From assembly GCF_028283705.1 (NCBI RefSeq), contig NZ_JAPWKD010000011.1:1-64000 (forward strand): 64,000 bases of DNA. Reading direction: 5' to 3'. The translations under genes and the position numbers were made by a program. Under the pieces are notes generated by a model that did not search any database, was not told the origin of the DNA, and saw only the letters and a list, made by a program, of their open reading frames with translations. Positions 39,122-47,134 of the stretch are shown piece after piece (the first letter of the stretch is position 1; each line of letters begins with the position of its first letter). This DNA is from Pantoea sp. GTDB lineage: Bacteria > Pseudomonadota > Gammaproteobacteria > Enterobacterales > Enterobacteriaceae.

Positions 39122-39760
39122 GGCAGGATCTCCACCAGCGGGATGGACGGGATGCGGCCGGCCTCAAAGGCCGACAGGCTGACGTCGATGCGATCGGTGG
39201 CAAAGCGCACCGGGACGTCGAAGGCGAAGCCGGCGGTCACCGGCATGCCGGCCGGCGGAATGGCGTCGGCCGCGAAGGTGACGACGCCGGTCGCCGGGTC
39301 GCAGGCCCATTTGCCCGGCTGGCACGGTGATCCCGTTGACCGCCACCACGACCGTGCCGGCCACCGGCTTGGCAATGGCGCGCTGAGACTGTCCGGCAAG
39401 GTCGGCATAGGTCTTGCGCAGGGCAAATCGTGCCGTCGCCCCGTCGCCTGTGCCGATTGGCTGATCCACCGGCGTCACCGCCGCGCCGGGCGCAGCCGAT
39501 GCCCAATCGACGGGATCGCGGAAACGAAAACCGTAAAGCTGGCCGCTGCGCGCCTCGAAGAATTCCAGCACCGCGTAGAGATCGGCGACCGAACGGATGC
39601 CGGAGCCGGCGTCATAGCTGCGGCGGGCATCGCGCCAGCGGCTGTTGCGATTTTCGCGGCCGTTCGACAGGTTGACGATATCGGTGCGCCGCACCGGCCC
39701 GCCGCTGGTCGCCAGCGACAGGCGCAGCGGAAAGCGGATGTCGTGAAATGCCGTTGTCAT
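39118..39760 (-). CDS. GTA gp12-like distal tail protein (DUF2460), frameshifted as read
   Basis: About 214 residues; forms the ring at the end of the tail. The N-terminal motif FHDIRFPLRLSLATSGGPVR and the central YGFRFRDPVDWASA identify DUF2460. Beyond NGITVPAGQ the frame is lost, and the C-terminal part (ATGVVTFAADAIPPAG; FDVPVRFATDRIDVSL) lies in another frame. One extra A/T in the run at 39310-39312 explains it. The start at 39760 follows gp11 by eight bases. Confidence 0.9.
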
Positions 39761-39768
39761 TGCGGCCC

Positions 39769-40344
39769 TCAAAGATTGCGTTGGCCACGCAGCGCCGTGC
39801 GCGCCAGCATGGCGGAAATCTGCGCCTGGCTCTTCTGGAAATTCTGGACATCCGGCGTGGTGATGTTGAAGACGATCGACGATCCATTGCTGCCCGAACT
39901 GGCCACCCCCAGCGATCCGTCCGCGCCGCGCTTCAGCGGCAGGATCGCCTCCGACCCCGCCTCGCCCATCAGCCCGAGATCGCCGCCCATCGGAAAATAG
40001 GTCGGCGCCGCGACGACGCCGCCATCGGCAAAGGCCGTCACCCGCCCCGGCACGCCGCCCTTGGCAAAGCCGAACAGTTTGCCGATGCCGCCGGTCAGGC
40101 TGTCGGCCGCCCCGCCAAGTGCCGTCTCCAGCGGCTTCAGGCCGGCCGACAGGGCGATGTTGGTCAAGCGGTTGCCAAGGCTCTGCAGCACGCTATCGAG
40201 CCCCTTGCCGCCCGCCGTCGCCGAGGTCAGCGCGCCACCGAGCGCCGTGCCGAAGGAGCGCGAGCGACTGTCGAGATCGTCGAGGGTCTGTTTCAGCGCC
40301 TCGGCCTGGGTGTTGGTGTCGGAAAGGTCGGTCTCTTCGGTCAT
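39769..40344 (-). CDS. GTA gp11-like tail tape measure protein
   Basis: A 191-residue protein that sets tail length; GTA tape measures are short because the tail is short. It has a helical N-terminus, then a Gly/Ala-rich region and the conserved block LFGFAKGGVPGRVTAFADGG, with PTYFPMGGDLGLMGEAGSEA characteristic of phage tape-measure C-terminal regions. It is preceded, on the GTA strand, not by gp10.1 directly but by about 790 bp containing a broken DUF559 gene and palindromes. Confidence 0.9.
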   Translation of the reverse strand: MTEETDLSDTNTQAEALKQTLDDLDSRSRSFGTALGGALTSATAGGKGLDSVLQSLGNRLTNIALSAGLKPLETALGGAADSLTGGIGKLFGFAKGGVPGRVTAFADGGVVAAPTYFPMGGDLGLMGEAGSEAILPLKRGADGSLGVASSGSNGSSIVFNITTPDVQNFQKSQAQISAMLARTALRGQRNL

Positions 40345-40390
40345 CGGATTTTTCCTGCGATCCTTGCCAGGGTCGGCAAGGCGGGGCGAA

Positions 40391-40439
40391 GTCCCCTCTC
40401 CCCGTCAAACGGGGAGAGGGAGAGGGAGCGTGAGGGGCA
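40391..40439. repeat. CCCTCTCCCCG palindrome, copy 1
   Basis: Perfect 11-bp inverted repeat CCCTCTCCCCG / CGGGGAGAGGG (40394-40404 and 40410-40420), followed by GTGAGGGGCAA. It is 47 bp before the recognisable start of the DUF559 remnant. Two related copies follow at 40855 and 40948. Confidence 0.7.
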
Positions 40440-40485
40440 ACCTGCGAGGGACACGACCAAGAGAGGACCAAGCCAAAAATCCACC

Positions 40486-40772
40486 CTGCGTGCCCGCTCA
40501 TTGCGTCAGGCCGACAACGATGCGGAAAACAAACTTTGGTCCGAACTTCGAAACCGTCGCTTGAACGGACTGAAATTCGTCCGACAGCTCCCCCTAGGTC
40601 CCTATTTCGCGACTTTGCTTGTCGTGAAAAACATCGTATCGAGGTGGATGGCAGCCAGCATGTCGGCAATGCACAAGACAGGCGGCGCGATGAATTCATG
40701 AATGCAAACGGGTGGAGCGTGGTGCGTTTCTGGAATGTTGACCCGCTCACCAATTGCGCCCGTTCACGATGA
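40486..40772 (+). pseudogene. DUF559 (Vsr-like) endonuclease remnant
   Basis: Two frames together give a DUF559 protein: the first carries RARSLRQADNDAENKLWSEL and FVRQLPLGPYF; after about 40605 the second carries DFACREKHRIEVDGSQH, RRRDEFMNANGWSVVRFWN. These contain the family's Glu-Val-Asp-Gly catalytic core and the RFWN motif. A single-base shift separates the halves. No clear start codon precedes the first half, and the usual end after RFWNVD is short. It is on the plus strand, opposite to the GTA genes it separates. The shift could be a sequencing error, but the missing start argues for decay. Confidence 0.7.
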
Positions 40773-40854
40773 AAAAGCTCGCGATTTGCGATGGCAGACT
40801 GGCCGAACGCGTGGACGCGCAGGATCTTAACTTCAACCCTGCACTCGGGAAATA

Positions 40855-40907
40855 TGCCCCTCACCCCAGCCCCTCTCCCCGCAGCGGCGGAGGGGAAAGC
40901 GTGAGGC
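40855..40907. repeat. CCCTCTCCCC palindrome, copy 2
   Basis: CCCCTCACCCCAGCCCCTCT followed by an imperfect complement (GGAGGGGAAAGCGTGAGG). It lies 83 bp after the DUF559 remnant; same family as 40391 and 40948. Confidence 0.55.
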
Positions 40908-40947
40908 CAGCGGCCTCGGGTAAATCAGAGAGTCGCGAACATGGGCA

Positions 40948-40989
40948 GTCCCCTCTCCCCGCGGGCGGGGGAGGGTTAGGGTGAGGGGC
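40948..40989. repeat. CCCTCTCCCC palindrome, copy 3
   Basis: CCCCTCTCCCCGC / GCGGGGGAGGG followed by TTAGGGTGAGGGGC. Forty bases from copy 2; the three copies bracket the DUF559 remnant. Confidence 0.55.
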
Positions 40990-41133
40990 ACTCTGGGACA
41001 CTGTCGGTTGTCTTTTCGCAGCAGCCATCCGAGAGAAGAAACCGCGTCACCGTCCTCCCCGAGCAGCCCGCCCCCCTTTGCGAAAAATCGCCGAGCCAAT
41101 CTTGCCCCCCTCCTCAATCCGGAAACCGCGCCA

Positions 41134-41340
41134 TCATCGCCGCCAATCCTGCCCGATCGAGCGCGGCGCCGGCGGCGACAGGCCGCCGGCCATGGCGTGG
41201 AATTCGATCGGCGTCATCGCCCAGAAAATGTCGGGTGGAAGCCGCAGCAGGCAGAGGCCGACATGCAGGGCGCGGCGCCAGGGAAAGGCCGTCGGCCTCG
41301 CCTCGCCCGGCCCGTCGGCGGCTCTCCCGGCTGCGGCTAG
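41134..41340 (-). CDS. GTA gp10.1-like tail assembly chaperone, no start codon visible
   Basis: A frame that ends at 41134 and encodes AFPWRRALHVGLCLLRLPPD followed by IFWAMTPIEFHAMAGGL, matching the short phage tail assembly chaperone that follows gp10 in GTAs (rcc01693 type). The frame is open well upstream into gp10, yet no ATG, GTG or TTG occurs in it before the internal ATG of WAMTP. It lies in the -1 frame relative to gp10, whose TAG is at 41337-41339. Either it is made by frameshifting from gp10, as in phage G-GT chaperones, or an indel has removed the start. The coordinates give the part beyond gp10. Confidence 0.65.
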   Translation of the reverse strand, partial: LAAAGRAADGPGEARPTAFPWRRALHVGLCLLRLPPDIFWAMTPIEFHAMAGGLSPPAPRSIGQDWRR

Positions 41341-41702
41341 CGAGGGTCCGGCGCGGGTCCCACCCGCTCCCCGAGGAACGTTGCCGTCAGCAGCTCGCCG
41401 ACAATCGCCGCAGTTCCGGCAATGCCGCCGCTGATGCCGGCCGCCGCCACGTCCTCGTCGGAATAGACATTGCCGCCGCCGCGCAGGCCGGCGCCGAGGA
41501 TGCGGATGAGATCGGCAGCCTTCAGCCGGCCGGCCGAAAAGCGCGTCGCCAGGCCGGCGAGATCGTCGGCGGCAAAGGCGGTTTCCAGTTCGGCCAGGGC
41601 GCCGAGCGTCAGGCAGAGGATGCGGCGCTCGCCGTCGATTTCCGCCTCGATCTCGCCACGTCGGCGGTTGGCGCGGGCGCCGATGCCGGGGCGCAGCATC
41701 AC
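41337..41702 (-). CDS. GTA gp10-like tail assembly protein
   Basis: A 121-residue protein of the GTA-gp10 family, thought to act as a tail assembly chaperone. The conserved region is GARANRRRGEIEAEIDGERR followed by ILCLTLGALAELETAFA and LKAADLIRILGAGLRGGG. It starts MMLRPG at 41702 and overlaps the end of gp9 by four bases. The C-terminus (GERVGPAPDPR) is followed at once by the gp10.1 coding sequence in the -1 frame. Confidence 0.85.
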   Translation of the reverse strand: MMLRPGIGARANRRRGEIEAEIDGERRILCLTLGALAELETAFAADDLAGLATRFSAGRLKAADLIRILGAGLRGGGNVYSDEDVAAAGISGGIAGTAAIVGELLTATFLGERVGPAPDPR

Positions 41703-42105
41703 AGCGCTCCGAAGGCGATGGCGCCGGCCGATTCCAGCGCGATGTCGAAGGTCACCTCGCCATTGTGGGCGCCGCCATACTCCAGCGCCGTCACCTGGAA
41801 GGCGCCGCTCACCGTGCCGAAATCCGGAATGACGATCTGCCAGGACAGGATCGCCCGCCGAAGAAGGCGGTGCGGATCAGCGCGTCCGACGCCTGGTCCT
41901 TGAACAGGCCGGAGCCGGACAGCGAGGCACGCTGCACGCCGGCGCCGCCCAGAAGCTCGCGCCAGCGCCCGACGCTCTCGGCATCGGTGATATCCACCGT
42001 CTCGGCATTGAACGACAGCTTTTTGCTGCGCAAGCCGGCCACCGTTTCGTAAGCGCCGCCATTGTCGATCTTCAGCAGCAGGTCCTTGCCCTTCTGCGCC
42101 ACCAT
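41699..42105 (-). CDS. GTA gp9-like major tail protein, frameshifted as read
   Basis: About 135 residues, forming the tail tube rings. The N-terminal part VAQKGKDLLLKIDNGG and LRSKKLSFNAETVDITDAES is typical of GTA/TP901-1 tail proteins; from about 41855 the frame changes and the C-terminal part continues as ILSWQIVIPDFGTVSGAFQV and ending GAIAFGAL. One missing G in the run near 41854 explains it. AAAGGAA precedes the ATG at 42105. It is cut off from gp8 by the HxlR-NmrA-MFS insert. Confidence 0.9.
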
Positions 42106-42182
42106 CGGAATTCCTTTCAAAGAAAAAGGCGCCCGGAGGGGCGCCTGTGCGATTGGATGACGTCTTGCCGGCCTGTCGCGCG

Positions 42183-42586
42183 TCATGCATCCCGGGCGTC
42201 GAATTCACGCCGGGAATCCTCGATCGCCGGCCAGTTCGACCGGATCCAGTTGGTAAAGCCTTCGAGCGCCGGCAGCATGCTCTTGCCCATCGGCTGAGCT
42301 CGTATTCGACGCGCGGCGGCACCTCGGCGAAATAATGGCGGACGAGCAGACCGTCCCGCTCCAGATATCGCAGCGTCAGCGTCAGCATGCGCTGCGAGAT
42401 GCCGCTGATGCCGTTCTTGATCTGCGAGAAGCGCAGCCGGTTGTCGGGAGCGATGGCCAGCAGCGACATGACCAGCGTCGTCCATTTGTCGCCGAGCCGG
42501 GACAGCACATCATGCGGCGCGCAGGGCTCCAGCACCGGGCCGCGGGCGGTGATCTCGTAACGTCGGCCATGGATGGTTTGCGACAC
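42183..42586 (-). CDS. HxlR family transcriptional regulator, frameshifted as read
   Basis: A winged-helix regulator of about 134 residues. Family signature: ARGPVLEPCAPHDVLSRLGD then KWTTLVMSLLA, with the helix-turn-helix RFSQIKNGISGISQRMLT and the wing LERDGLLVRHYFAEVPPRVE. After YELS the frame is lost; the true C-terminus PMGKSMLPALEGFTNWI is in another frame. One missing C near 42292 restores it. The single Cys in EPCAPHD is the redox-sensing position in HxlR/HypR proteins. It is divergent from the NmrA gene, a usual regulator-target arrangement. Confidence 0.87.
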
Positions 42587-42654
42587 TGGTTCTCTTCCTG
42601 TGACCGACGCACATTCCTGTGCCGTCTTGCGACACCTTTCTAGCGGTATATATG

Positions 42655-42674
42655 GGTAACCATCAAGAGTTACC
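42655..42674. promoter_or_regulatory. Inverted repeat, probable HxlR operator
   Basis: GGTAAC-N8-GTTACC lies in the 89-bp divergent region, immediately before the NmrA start at 42676. HxlR-type proteins bind such repeats near their own and target promoters; binding here is inferred. Confidence 0.5.
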
Positions 42675-42675
42675 G

Positions 42676-43614
42676 ATGGAGACTATCGTGGACAGGCAAG
42701 GCAAAACCATTCTCGTTTTCGGCGCGACCGGCCAGCAGGGCGGTGCCGTTGCCGCGGCGCTGCGCGCCCAGGGCTGGCCGGTGACCGCACTGGTGCGCGA
42801 TGTCGACAGCGCCAAGGCGCGGGCTTTGGCAACCAGCGGCGTTGCGCTTGCCAGAGGCGATCTTGCCGACAGGAGCTCCATCGAGGCCGCCATGGCCGGT
42901 GTCTACGGCGTCTTCAGCGTGCAGCCCAGTTCGGGCCAGAGCGTCGCCGACGGCGGCGTCACCGATGCCGAGGAAATCCGCTACGGCAGCGATATCGCCG
43001 ACATCGCCAAAGCCAGCGGCGTCAAGCATCTGGTCTATACCTCCGTCAACGCCGCCGGGCCGGAAAAAACCGGAATGGGGCATTTCGACAGCAAGAGCCG
43101 GATCGAGGCGCATATCGCCGGCCTCGACATCGCAAGCACCATCATCCGTCCCAGCGCCTTCATGGAAATCCTGATGCTGCCCGGCATGGGCCTCGACCAG
43201 GGCATGTTCAGCTTCGCCATGCAGCCAGACCAGCCGATGCAATTCATCGCCGTCGAGGACATCGGCCGGATCGTCGCCGGCATTTTCGCCGACCCCGCGA
43301 CATTCACAGGGCGGACGATCGAGATCGCCGGCGATGCGCTGACCGGCAATGAACTGGCCGGCCGGCTGAGCCAGGCGGCAGGACGTCCGATCCGCTACCT
43401 GCGCTTTCCCGACAGCCTTCTGGACGACAACCTGTTCCTGGCCGGGCTGGTCGCGCTGGTCGACGACGGCCGCCTGGCCGGCAATGCCGATCTGGCCGCG
43501 CTTCGGCGCGATTTTCCCGGCCTGCTGACCATGGAGCAATGGCTGGAGACGACCGGCAAGCCGTTGTTGCTGGCGGCCATGGAGGCGGATGGCGGCCCGA
43601 TCGCGCTGCGCTGA
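42676..43614 (+). CDS. NmrA/HSCARG family NAD(P)-binding protein
   Basis: A 312-residue atypical SDR that senses or uses NADP. The N-terminal Rossmann motif is LVFGATGQQGGAVAAAL, followed by the conserved ALVRDVDSAKARAL strand, and the FSVQPSSGQSV and VKHLVYTSVNAAGP segments of the family. The active-site Tyr/Lys of classical SDRs are absent, as in NmrA and quinone-reductase-like QorB relatives. It is divergently transcribed from the HxlR gene and is its likely target, perhaps for quinone or electrophile stress. The start at 42676 is used because the operator-like repeat lies just upstream. Confidence 0.85.
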   Translation: METIVDRQGKTILVFGATGQQGGAVAAALRAQGWPVTALVRDVDSAKARALATSGVALARGDLADRSSIEAAMAGVYGVFSVQPSSGQSVADGGVTDAEEIRYGSDIADIAKASGVKHLVYTSVNAAGPEKTGMGHFDSKSRIEAHIAGLDIASTIIRPSAFMEILMLPGMGLDQGMFSFAMQPDQPMQFIAVEDIGRIVAGIFADPATFTGRTIEIAGDALTGNELAGRLSQAAGRPIRYLRFPDSLLDDNLFLAGLVALVDDGRLAGNADLAALRRDFPGLLTMEQWLETTGKPLLLAAMEADGGPIALR

Positions 43615-43922
43615 CAGGCCGTTGCGGCAGCAAGGGCCGGCGCGGCGGCGCCGTCGTTACCTGCAGCAAAGGGCGGCGCCGACTTGGGCGGAACCATCCC
43701 GGCCAGTCGGACGGCGGCTCTCCCGAGCGCGGCCCGGCCGACCGGCGAGGCCGCCTGGCATCCATGCGATGATGGGCCCGGCAATGGTCCCTTCCGCCTT
43801 GGCGGCGCCACCGGAAAGACGCTGGCAAAACCTCCCCTTGCTGTCATCGAGATGTCACTTTCAACCAGACGGCGAAACTGTTACGGACAACGATACAATC
43901 CTTCGAACACCGCCGCTTTTTC
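43615..43922. other. Intergenic region, 308 bp
   Basis: No gene, repeat or clear regulatory site could be supported. The last 80 bp before the MFS start are less GC-rich and may contain its promoter. Confidence 0.3.
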
Positions 43923-45147
43923 ATGACCAAATCCTTTTCACTGCGTTCCGCGCAAACGGTTGCCGTTCTCAGCATCACGCAGATCATCAGCTGGGGCACC
44001 AGCTTCGATATGCTCGGCGCCATGGGCCGCATCATCGCGCCCGATCTCGGCCTGTCGAACGAGATCGTCTTTGCCGGCCTGACGGTGATGATGCTGATCA
44101 CCGGGCTCGTCAGCCCGGCTATCGGTCGGGCGCTGGCGCGCCACGGTGCCGCCCGGGTGCTCACCGCCTCGTCGATCACCTTTGCCATCGGATTGCTGCT
44201 GCTCGCCGCAGCCAGCGGTCTCGTGCTCTATACCCTCGCCTGGCTGGTGATGGGACTTGCCGGCGCGATGGGCCTGTCGGCGCCCGCCTATGCGGCGGTG
44301 GTCGAGCGCGAGGGACTGAACGGCAAGCGCATCATTACCATCATGATGCTGTTCACCGGCCTGTCGACGACGCTGGCCTGGCCGATCCTCACTTTACTGG
44401 ACGCGTATTTCGGCTGGCGCGCGACCTTTCTGATCTGCGCCGGCCTGCATCTGTTCGTCAGCCTGCCGCTGTACCTGTTCGCACTGCCAAAGCCGATCGC
44501 CGCAGCAAAGGGCGATGCCGGCCACCACGCAGCGCCGATCCCGCTGTCGGCGGCCGGCCGGCGCAAGGCCTTTGTGCTGATCGCCGCGGCGACGACGATT
44601 TCCACCTTCGTCACCTTCGGCCTGTCGCCCTCGATGCTCGAGATTTTTCGCCAGTACGGCGCCTCGCCGGCGCTGGCTCTGCAGCTGGGTTCGGCGCGCG
44701 GCGTCATCGGCATTTCGGCGCGGCTGATGGACATGCTGCTCGGCCGGCGCGGCAATCCGATCCTCAGCGCCGGGCATCGGTATCGGACTGATGGTGATCA
44801 GCTTCGTGCTGCTTCTCGTGGCCGGCGCGTCGACGGTGCAACTGGTGATCTTCACCCTGCTGTTCAGCTTCGGCGGCGGCGTCATGGCGGTGGCCCGGGC
44901 GCTGCTGCCGCTGGCGCTGTTTTCGCCGGCCGAATACGGCCTGCATTCGGCGCGGCTGGGGCTGCCGCAGAACCTTGCCAACGCCATCGCGCCGGTGGTC
45001 TTCACCGCCATCCTCGACCACGCCAGCGCTCCGATCGCCCTCACCGTCTGCGCCGTGCTGGCGGCGCTGGCGCTGGCGCTGATCATGGCGCTCGGCCTGC
45101 TGGTGCGGCGGGCGGCCACGCCGGATCGGGCGGCGGCCATCGCCTGA
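43923..45147 (+). CDS. MFS transporter, frameshifted as read
   Basis: About 408 residues, 12 membrane helices, substrate unknown. The N-terminal half runs from TKSFSLRSAQTVAVLSITQI to LLGRRGNPILSAG; there the frame is lost at 44772-44774, where one extra G (CCGGGCATC) breaks it, and the last four helices continue in another frame (LMVISFVLLLVAGASTVQLV to RRAATPDRAAAIA). The start at 43923 is the first ATG before helix 1. It is convergent with the tail terminator gene of the GTA. Possibly an efflux partner of the HxlR/NmrA pair. Confidence 0.82.
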
Positions 45148-45177
45148 AGCAGAGACCGACATCCAGGCTTGCCGCGA

Positions 45178-45579
45178 CTATTCGGTGACCGCCCGGAAGC
45201 GCATCTCGGCGCAGAACAGCCGCGTCTGCGGTTCGCGCCTGGCTTTCGTCGTCACATGCTGCAGGTTTACCAACACGCCGGCTGCAAGCGGCAGGTCGCC
45301 GTCCTGCAACAGGCGGCGGACGAGCGTGGCGATCTCCTGGGCCTGGCGCTGGCCCGCCGCATCGGACCAGGCCTGCAGCGTCAGAAAATGCTCCTCGCCC
45401 GGCTCCGTGGACGTCGAATAGTCGTTGCTGACCAGCTCGGCGATGACGATGCAGGGCAATTGCCGGCCGGTCACCAGCCGATCGCGGATGCCGTCGGCGC
45501 CGATCAGCGCCGTCAGCCCGGCGTCGGCGGCGAGCGCCGCATGGATCGCCTGCAGCAGTTGGTTGGCGGCAGCACTCAT
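45178..45579 (-). CDS. GTA gp8-like tail terminator (DUF3168)
   Basis: A 133-residue protein that caps the finished tail. The DUF3168 pattern is seen from LLQAIHAALAADAGLTALIG through LPCIVIAEL and HFLTLQAWSD to QTRLFCAEMRFRAVTE. The start overlaps the stop of a 46-aa ORF (ATGA). Intact. Confidence 0.88.
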   Translation of the reverse strand: MSAAANQLLQAIHAALAADAGLTALIGADGIRDRLVTGRQLPCIVIAELVSNDYSTSTEPGEEHFLTLQAWSDAAGQRQAQEIATLVRRLLQDGDLPLAAGVLVNLQHVTTKARREPQTRLFCAEMRFRAVTE

Positions 45580-45716
45580 CGGCGACTGCCTTCGTCGCGC
45601 TGCCCGCAGGGTCGCTCACCGGGTCGCTGGTTTGCCGGGGTTGGCCGGCCGATGGCCGACAGCCGCGTCAGCAGCAGCGTCAGATCGGGCAAGGTATAGA
45701 TCGACAAGGCATTCAT
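45576..45716 (-). CDS. 46-aa ORF linked to gp7 and gp8
   Basis: An ATG-started ORF beginning MNALSIYTLPDLTLLLTRLS and ending in a polar Arg/Gly-rich tail. It overlaps the stop of gp7 and the start of gp8, each by ATGA, so it fills the gap between them exactly. The first 20 residues look like an amphipathic or membrane-associating helix. I know of no counterpart in RcGTA. The double coupling argues for translation even if only to carry ribosomes to gp8. Confidence 0.6.
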   Translation of the reverse strand: MNALSIYTLPDLTLLLTRLSAIGRPTPANQRPGERPCGQRDEGSRR

Positions 45717-46054
45717 GCAGCTGTCTCCTCGCAATGGCAGATCAGGTAGCGGCGACTGTCATCGGGGTCCTGGGTGCCGCCGATCCAGAAAATCCGGCCG
45801 CCCTTGCGCAACCGCATGCCGGCGGACACGTCCGGGCGAAAGCGCAGCCAGATGCGGTGCGTCCGCCGGAAAATCTCTGCCGACGCCTGCTCCTCGACGC
45901 TGTCGCTGACCGGCTCTATCAGCGCCCAGGCCGATGCCGTCTCGACGAAGGTTTTGGTGACGCCACCCTGGCCGTCGGGCGTTTCGACCGCGGCTTCGAG
46001 AGTGAGCCGCGCGGTCATCTGGCCGGGATCGAAAAAGCGCGAGCGCATGGTCAA
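45713..46054 (-). CDS. GTA gp7-like head closure protein
   Basis: A 113-residue head-tail joining protein. The pattern FFDPGQMTARLTLEAAVETPD and the C-terminal GGRIFWIGGTQDPDDSRRYL match phage head closure proteins (SPP1 gp16-like). The start ATG at 46054 overlaps the gp6 stop. Intact, normal length. Confidence 0.9.
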   Translation of the reverse strand: MTMRSRFFDPGQMTARLTLEAAVETPDGQGGVTKTFVETASAWALIEPVSDSVEEQASAEIFRRTHRIWLRFRPDVSAGMRLRKGGRIFWIGGTQDPDDSRRYLICHCEETAA

Positions 46055-46620
46055 AGGCTCCGGATGAGGAAAGGCGCCAGCAGCCGATCGTAGCCGGGCG
46101 GGATCAGGGCCGGCTGGTCTTCGGCGGCAACGACGCCGCGGCAGGAAAACATCTGTGCCACATGGCTGAGCATCGCCCGCTTCAGCGTGTCCGGCACGTC
46201 GGTGGCGGTCGCACCGAAGCCGGCCGTAAAATCGATTTCGATGCCGTTGACGGCGCGGCCGGGCCTGACCGGCTTCGGCAGCATCAGCCGCGCCGGACGC
46301 CTGAACCCGTCCAGCACATGGCCGTCGAGCGAGAGCGCCGAAGGGCTGCCCGTCTCGTCGTAAACCATCACGCTTTCAATGGTTTGCACCGGGCCCCTGG
46401 CAATCGGGATGACGCCGTCTTCACAGATTGAATCAAGATGGAGCCGCCAGCTCTGGTTCATCAGGCAAAGCCCGGTGCTGCGCTCGAGATGCTCGCGGGC
46501 AACGGTGATCAGGCGGGTGACGAGGTCGTCTTCGTCGGTCGTATCGAGCCGCAGATGCGCCTTGGTCTCGGCAAGCGCCAGCGCCTCGGCAGCGGGCGGC
46601 GTGATCAGGGCATAGGTCAT
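46051..46620 (-). CDS. GTA gp6-like head-tail connector protein
   Basis: A 189-residue DNA-packaging/head-tail connector. It begins MTYALITPPAAEALALAETK, with the family motif AHLRLDTTDEDDLVTRLITV and AREHLERSTG. AGGAG lies eight bases before the ATG. The C-terminal helical part (PDTLKRAMLSHVAQMF) is typical. Separated from the capsid gene by a 514-bp non-coding gap that contains a RIME-like element; in compact GTAs these genes are adjacent. Confidence 0.9.
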   Translation of the reverse strand: MTYALITPPAAEALALAETKAHLRLDTTDEDDLVTRLITVAREHLERSTGLCLMNQSWRLHLDSICEDGVIPIARGPVQTIESVMVYDETGSPSALSLDGHVLDGFRRPARLMLPKPVRPGRAVNGIEIDFTAGFGATATDVPDTLKRAMLSHVAQMFSCRGVVAAEDQPALIPPGYDRLLAPFLIRSL

Positions 46621-47134
46621 GGGGTCTCCTGTGCGGCGATTTGGGCAACGGGTGAGAAGATGGGCGTGGCAGGCCATTCGCTGCTTTCGACCGAGATGCA
46701 GGCCGTGCGGCAGACGAGCCTCCCTTGCGGGGGGGCGATGACGGCGTGGATGGAGGGGTGTCGGGCGCGGAACAATTTCCCGCGTAGGCGACGGGAAAGC
46801 GACAGGATGGATTTCTGGCAAGTCACTGATCGAATGCCGGCTCCCCGCCTTCCCTCATTCCTGTGCTTGTCACAGGAATCCAGCCACGGCGCGTCTGCGC
46901 CGTGAGAGGACTCTCTTCCGCTCACCAAAAAGTCTTTCGCGCCCGAGGACTTGGGCGCACTGGATTCCCTGTGACGAGCACAGGGATGAGGGTGGAGAGT
47001 CTTGTGCCCTCCAACGCTCCCGCTGAGGCCCGAGGCCAAGATGGCGCCCCGACGGGGCGGCAAAAACGCCCCATCGGCTGCGGTTGCCGGCATGTTCGAC
47101 GCGGCATTTTCGCGCCGGCACGGCAAATGGCGCC
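46621..47134. other. Non-coding gap between GTA gp5 and gp6
   Basis: No gene is supported over 514 bp. It contains the RIME-like element copy B (46853-46991). A GC hairpin CGCCCC/GGGGCG at about 47042-47056 might act as a partial terminator behind the capsid gene, which would lower expression of the genes beyond relative to capsid. Confidence 0.5.
46853..46991. repeat. RIME-like palindromic element, copy B
   Basis: Same structure as copy A at 26106: outer inverted repeat (left arm 46853-46885, identical to the consensus; right arm ending 46991 with a few changes), the inner CACGGCGC/GCGCCGTG palindrome (46885-46904) and a second inner palindrome GCGCCC...GGGCGC. It has inserted between gp5 and gp6 of the GTA. 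Confidence 0.8.

Larger units (their letters stand above)
40773..41133. other. Intergenic region with two GC palindromes
   Basis: No gene is supported. The stretch contains two repeats of the type seen at 40391 (40855-40907 and 40948-40989), both of the form CCCCTCTCCCC...GGGGAGGG ending near GTGAGG. Such elements are dispersed in rhizobial genomes. The remaining part up to gp10.1 is unremarkable. Confidence 0.5.
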
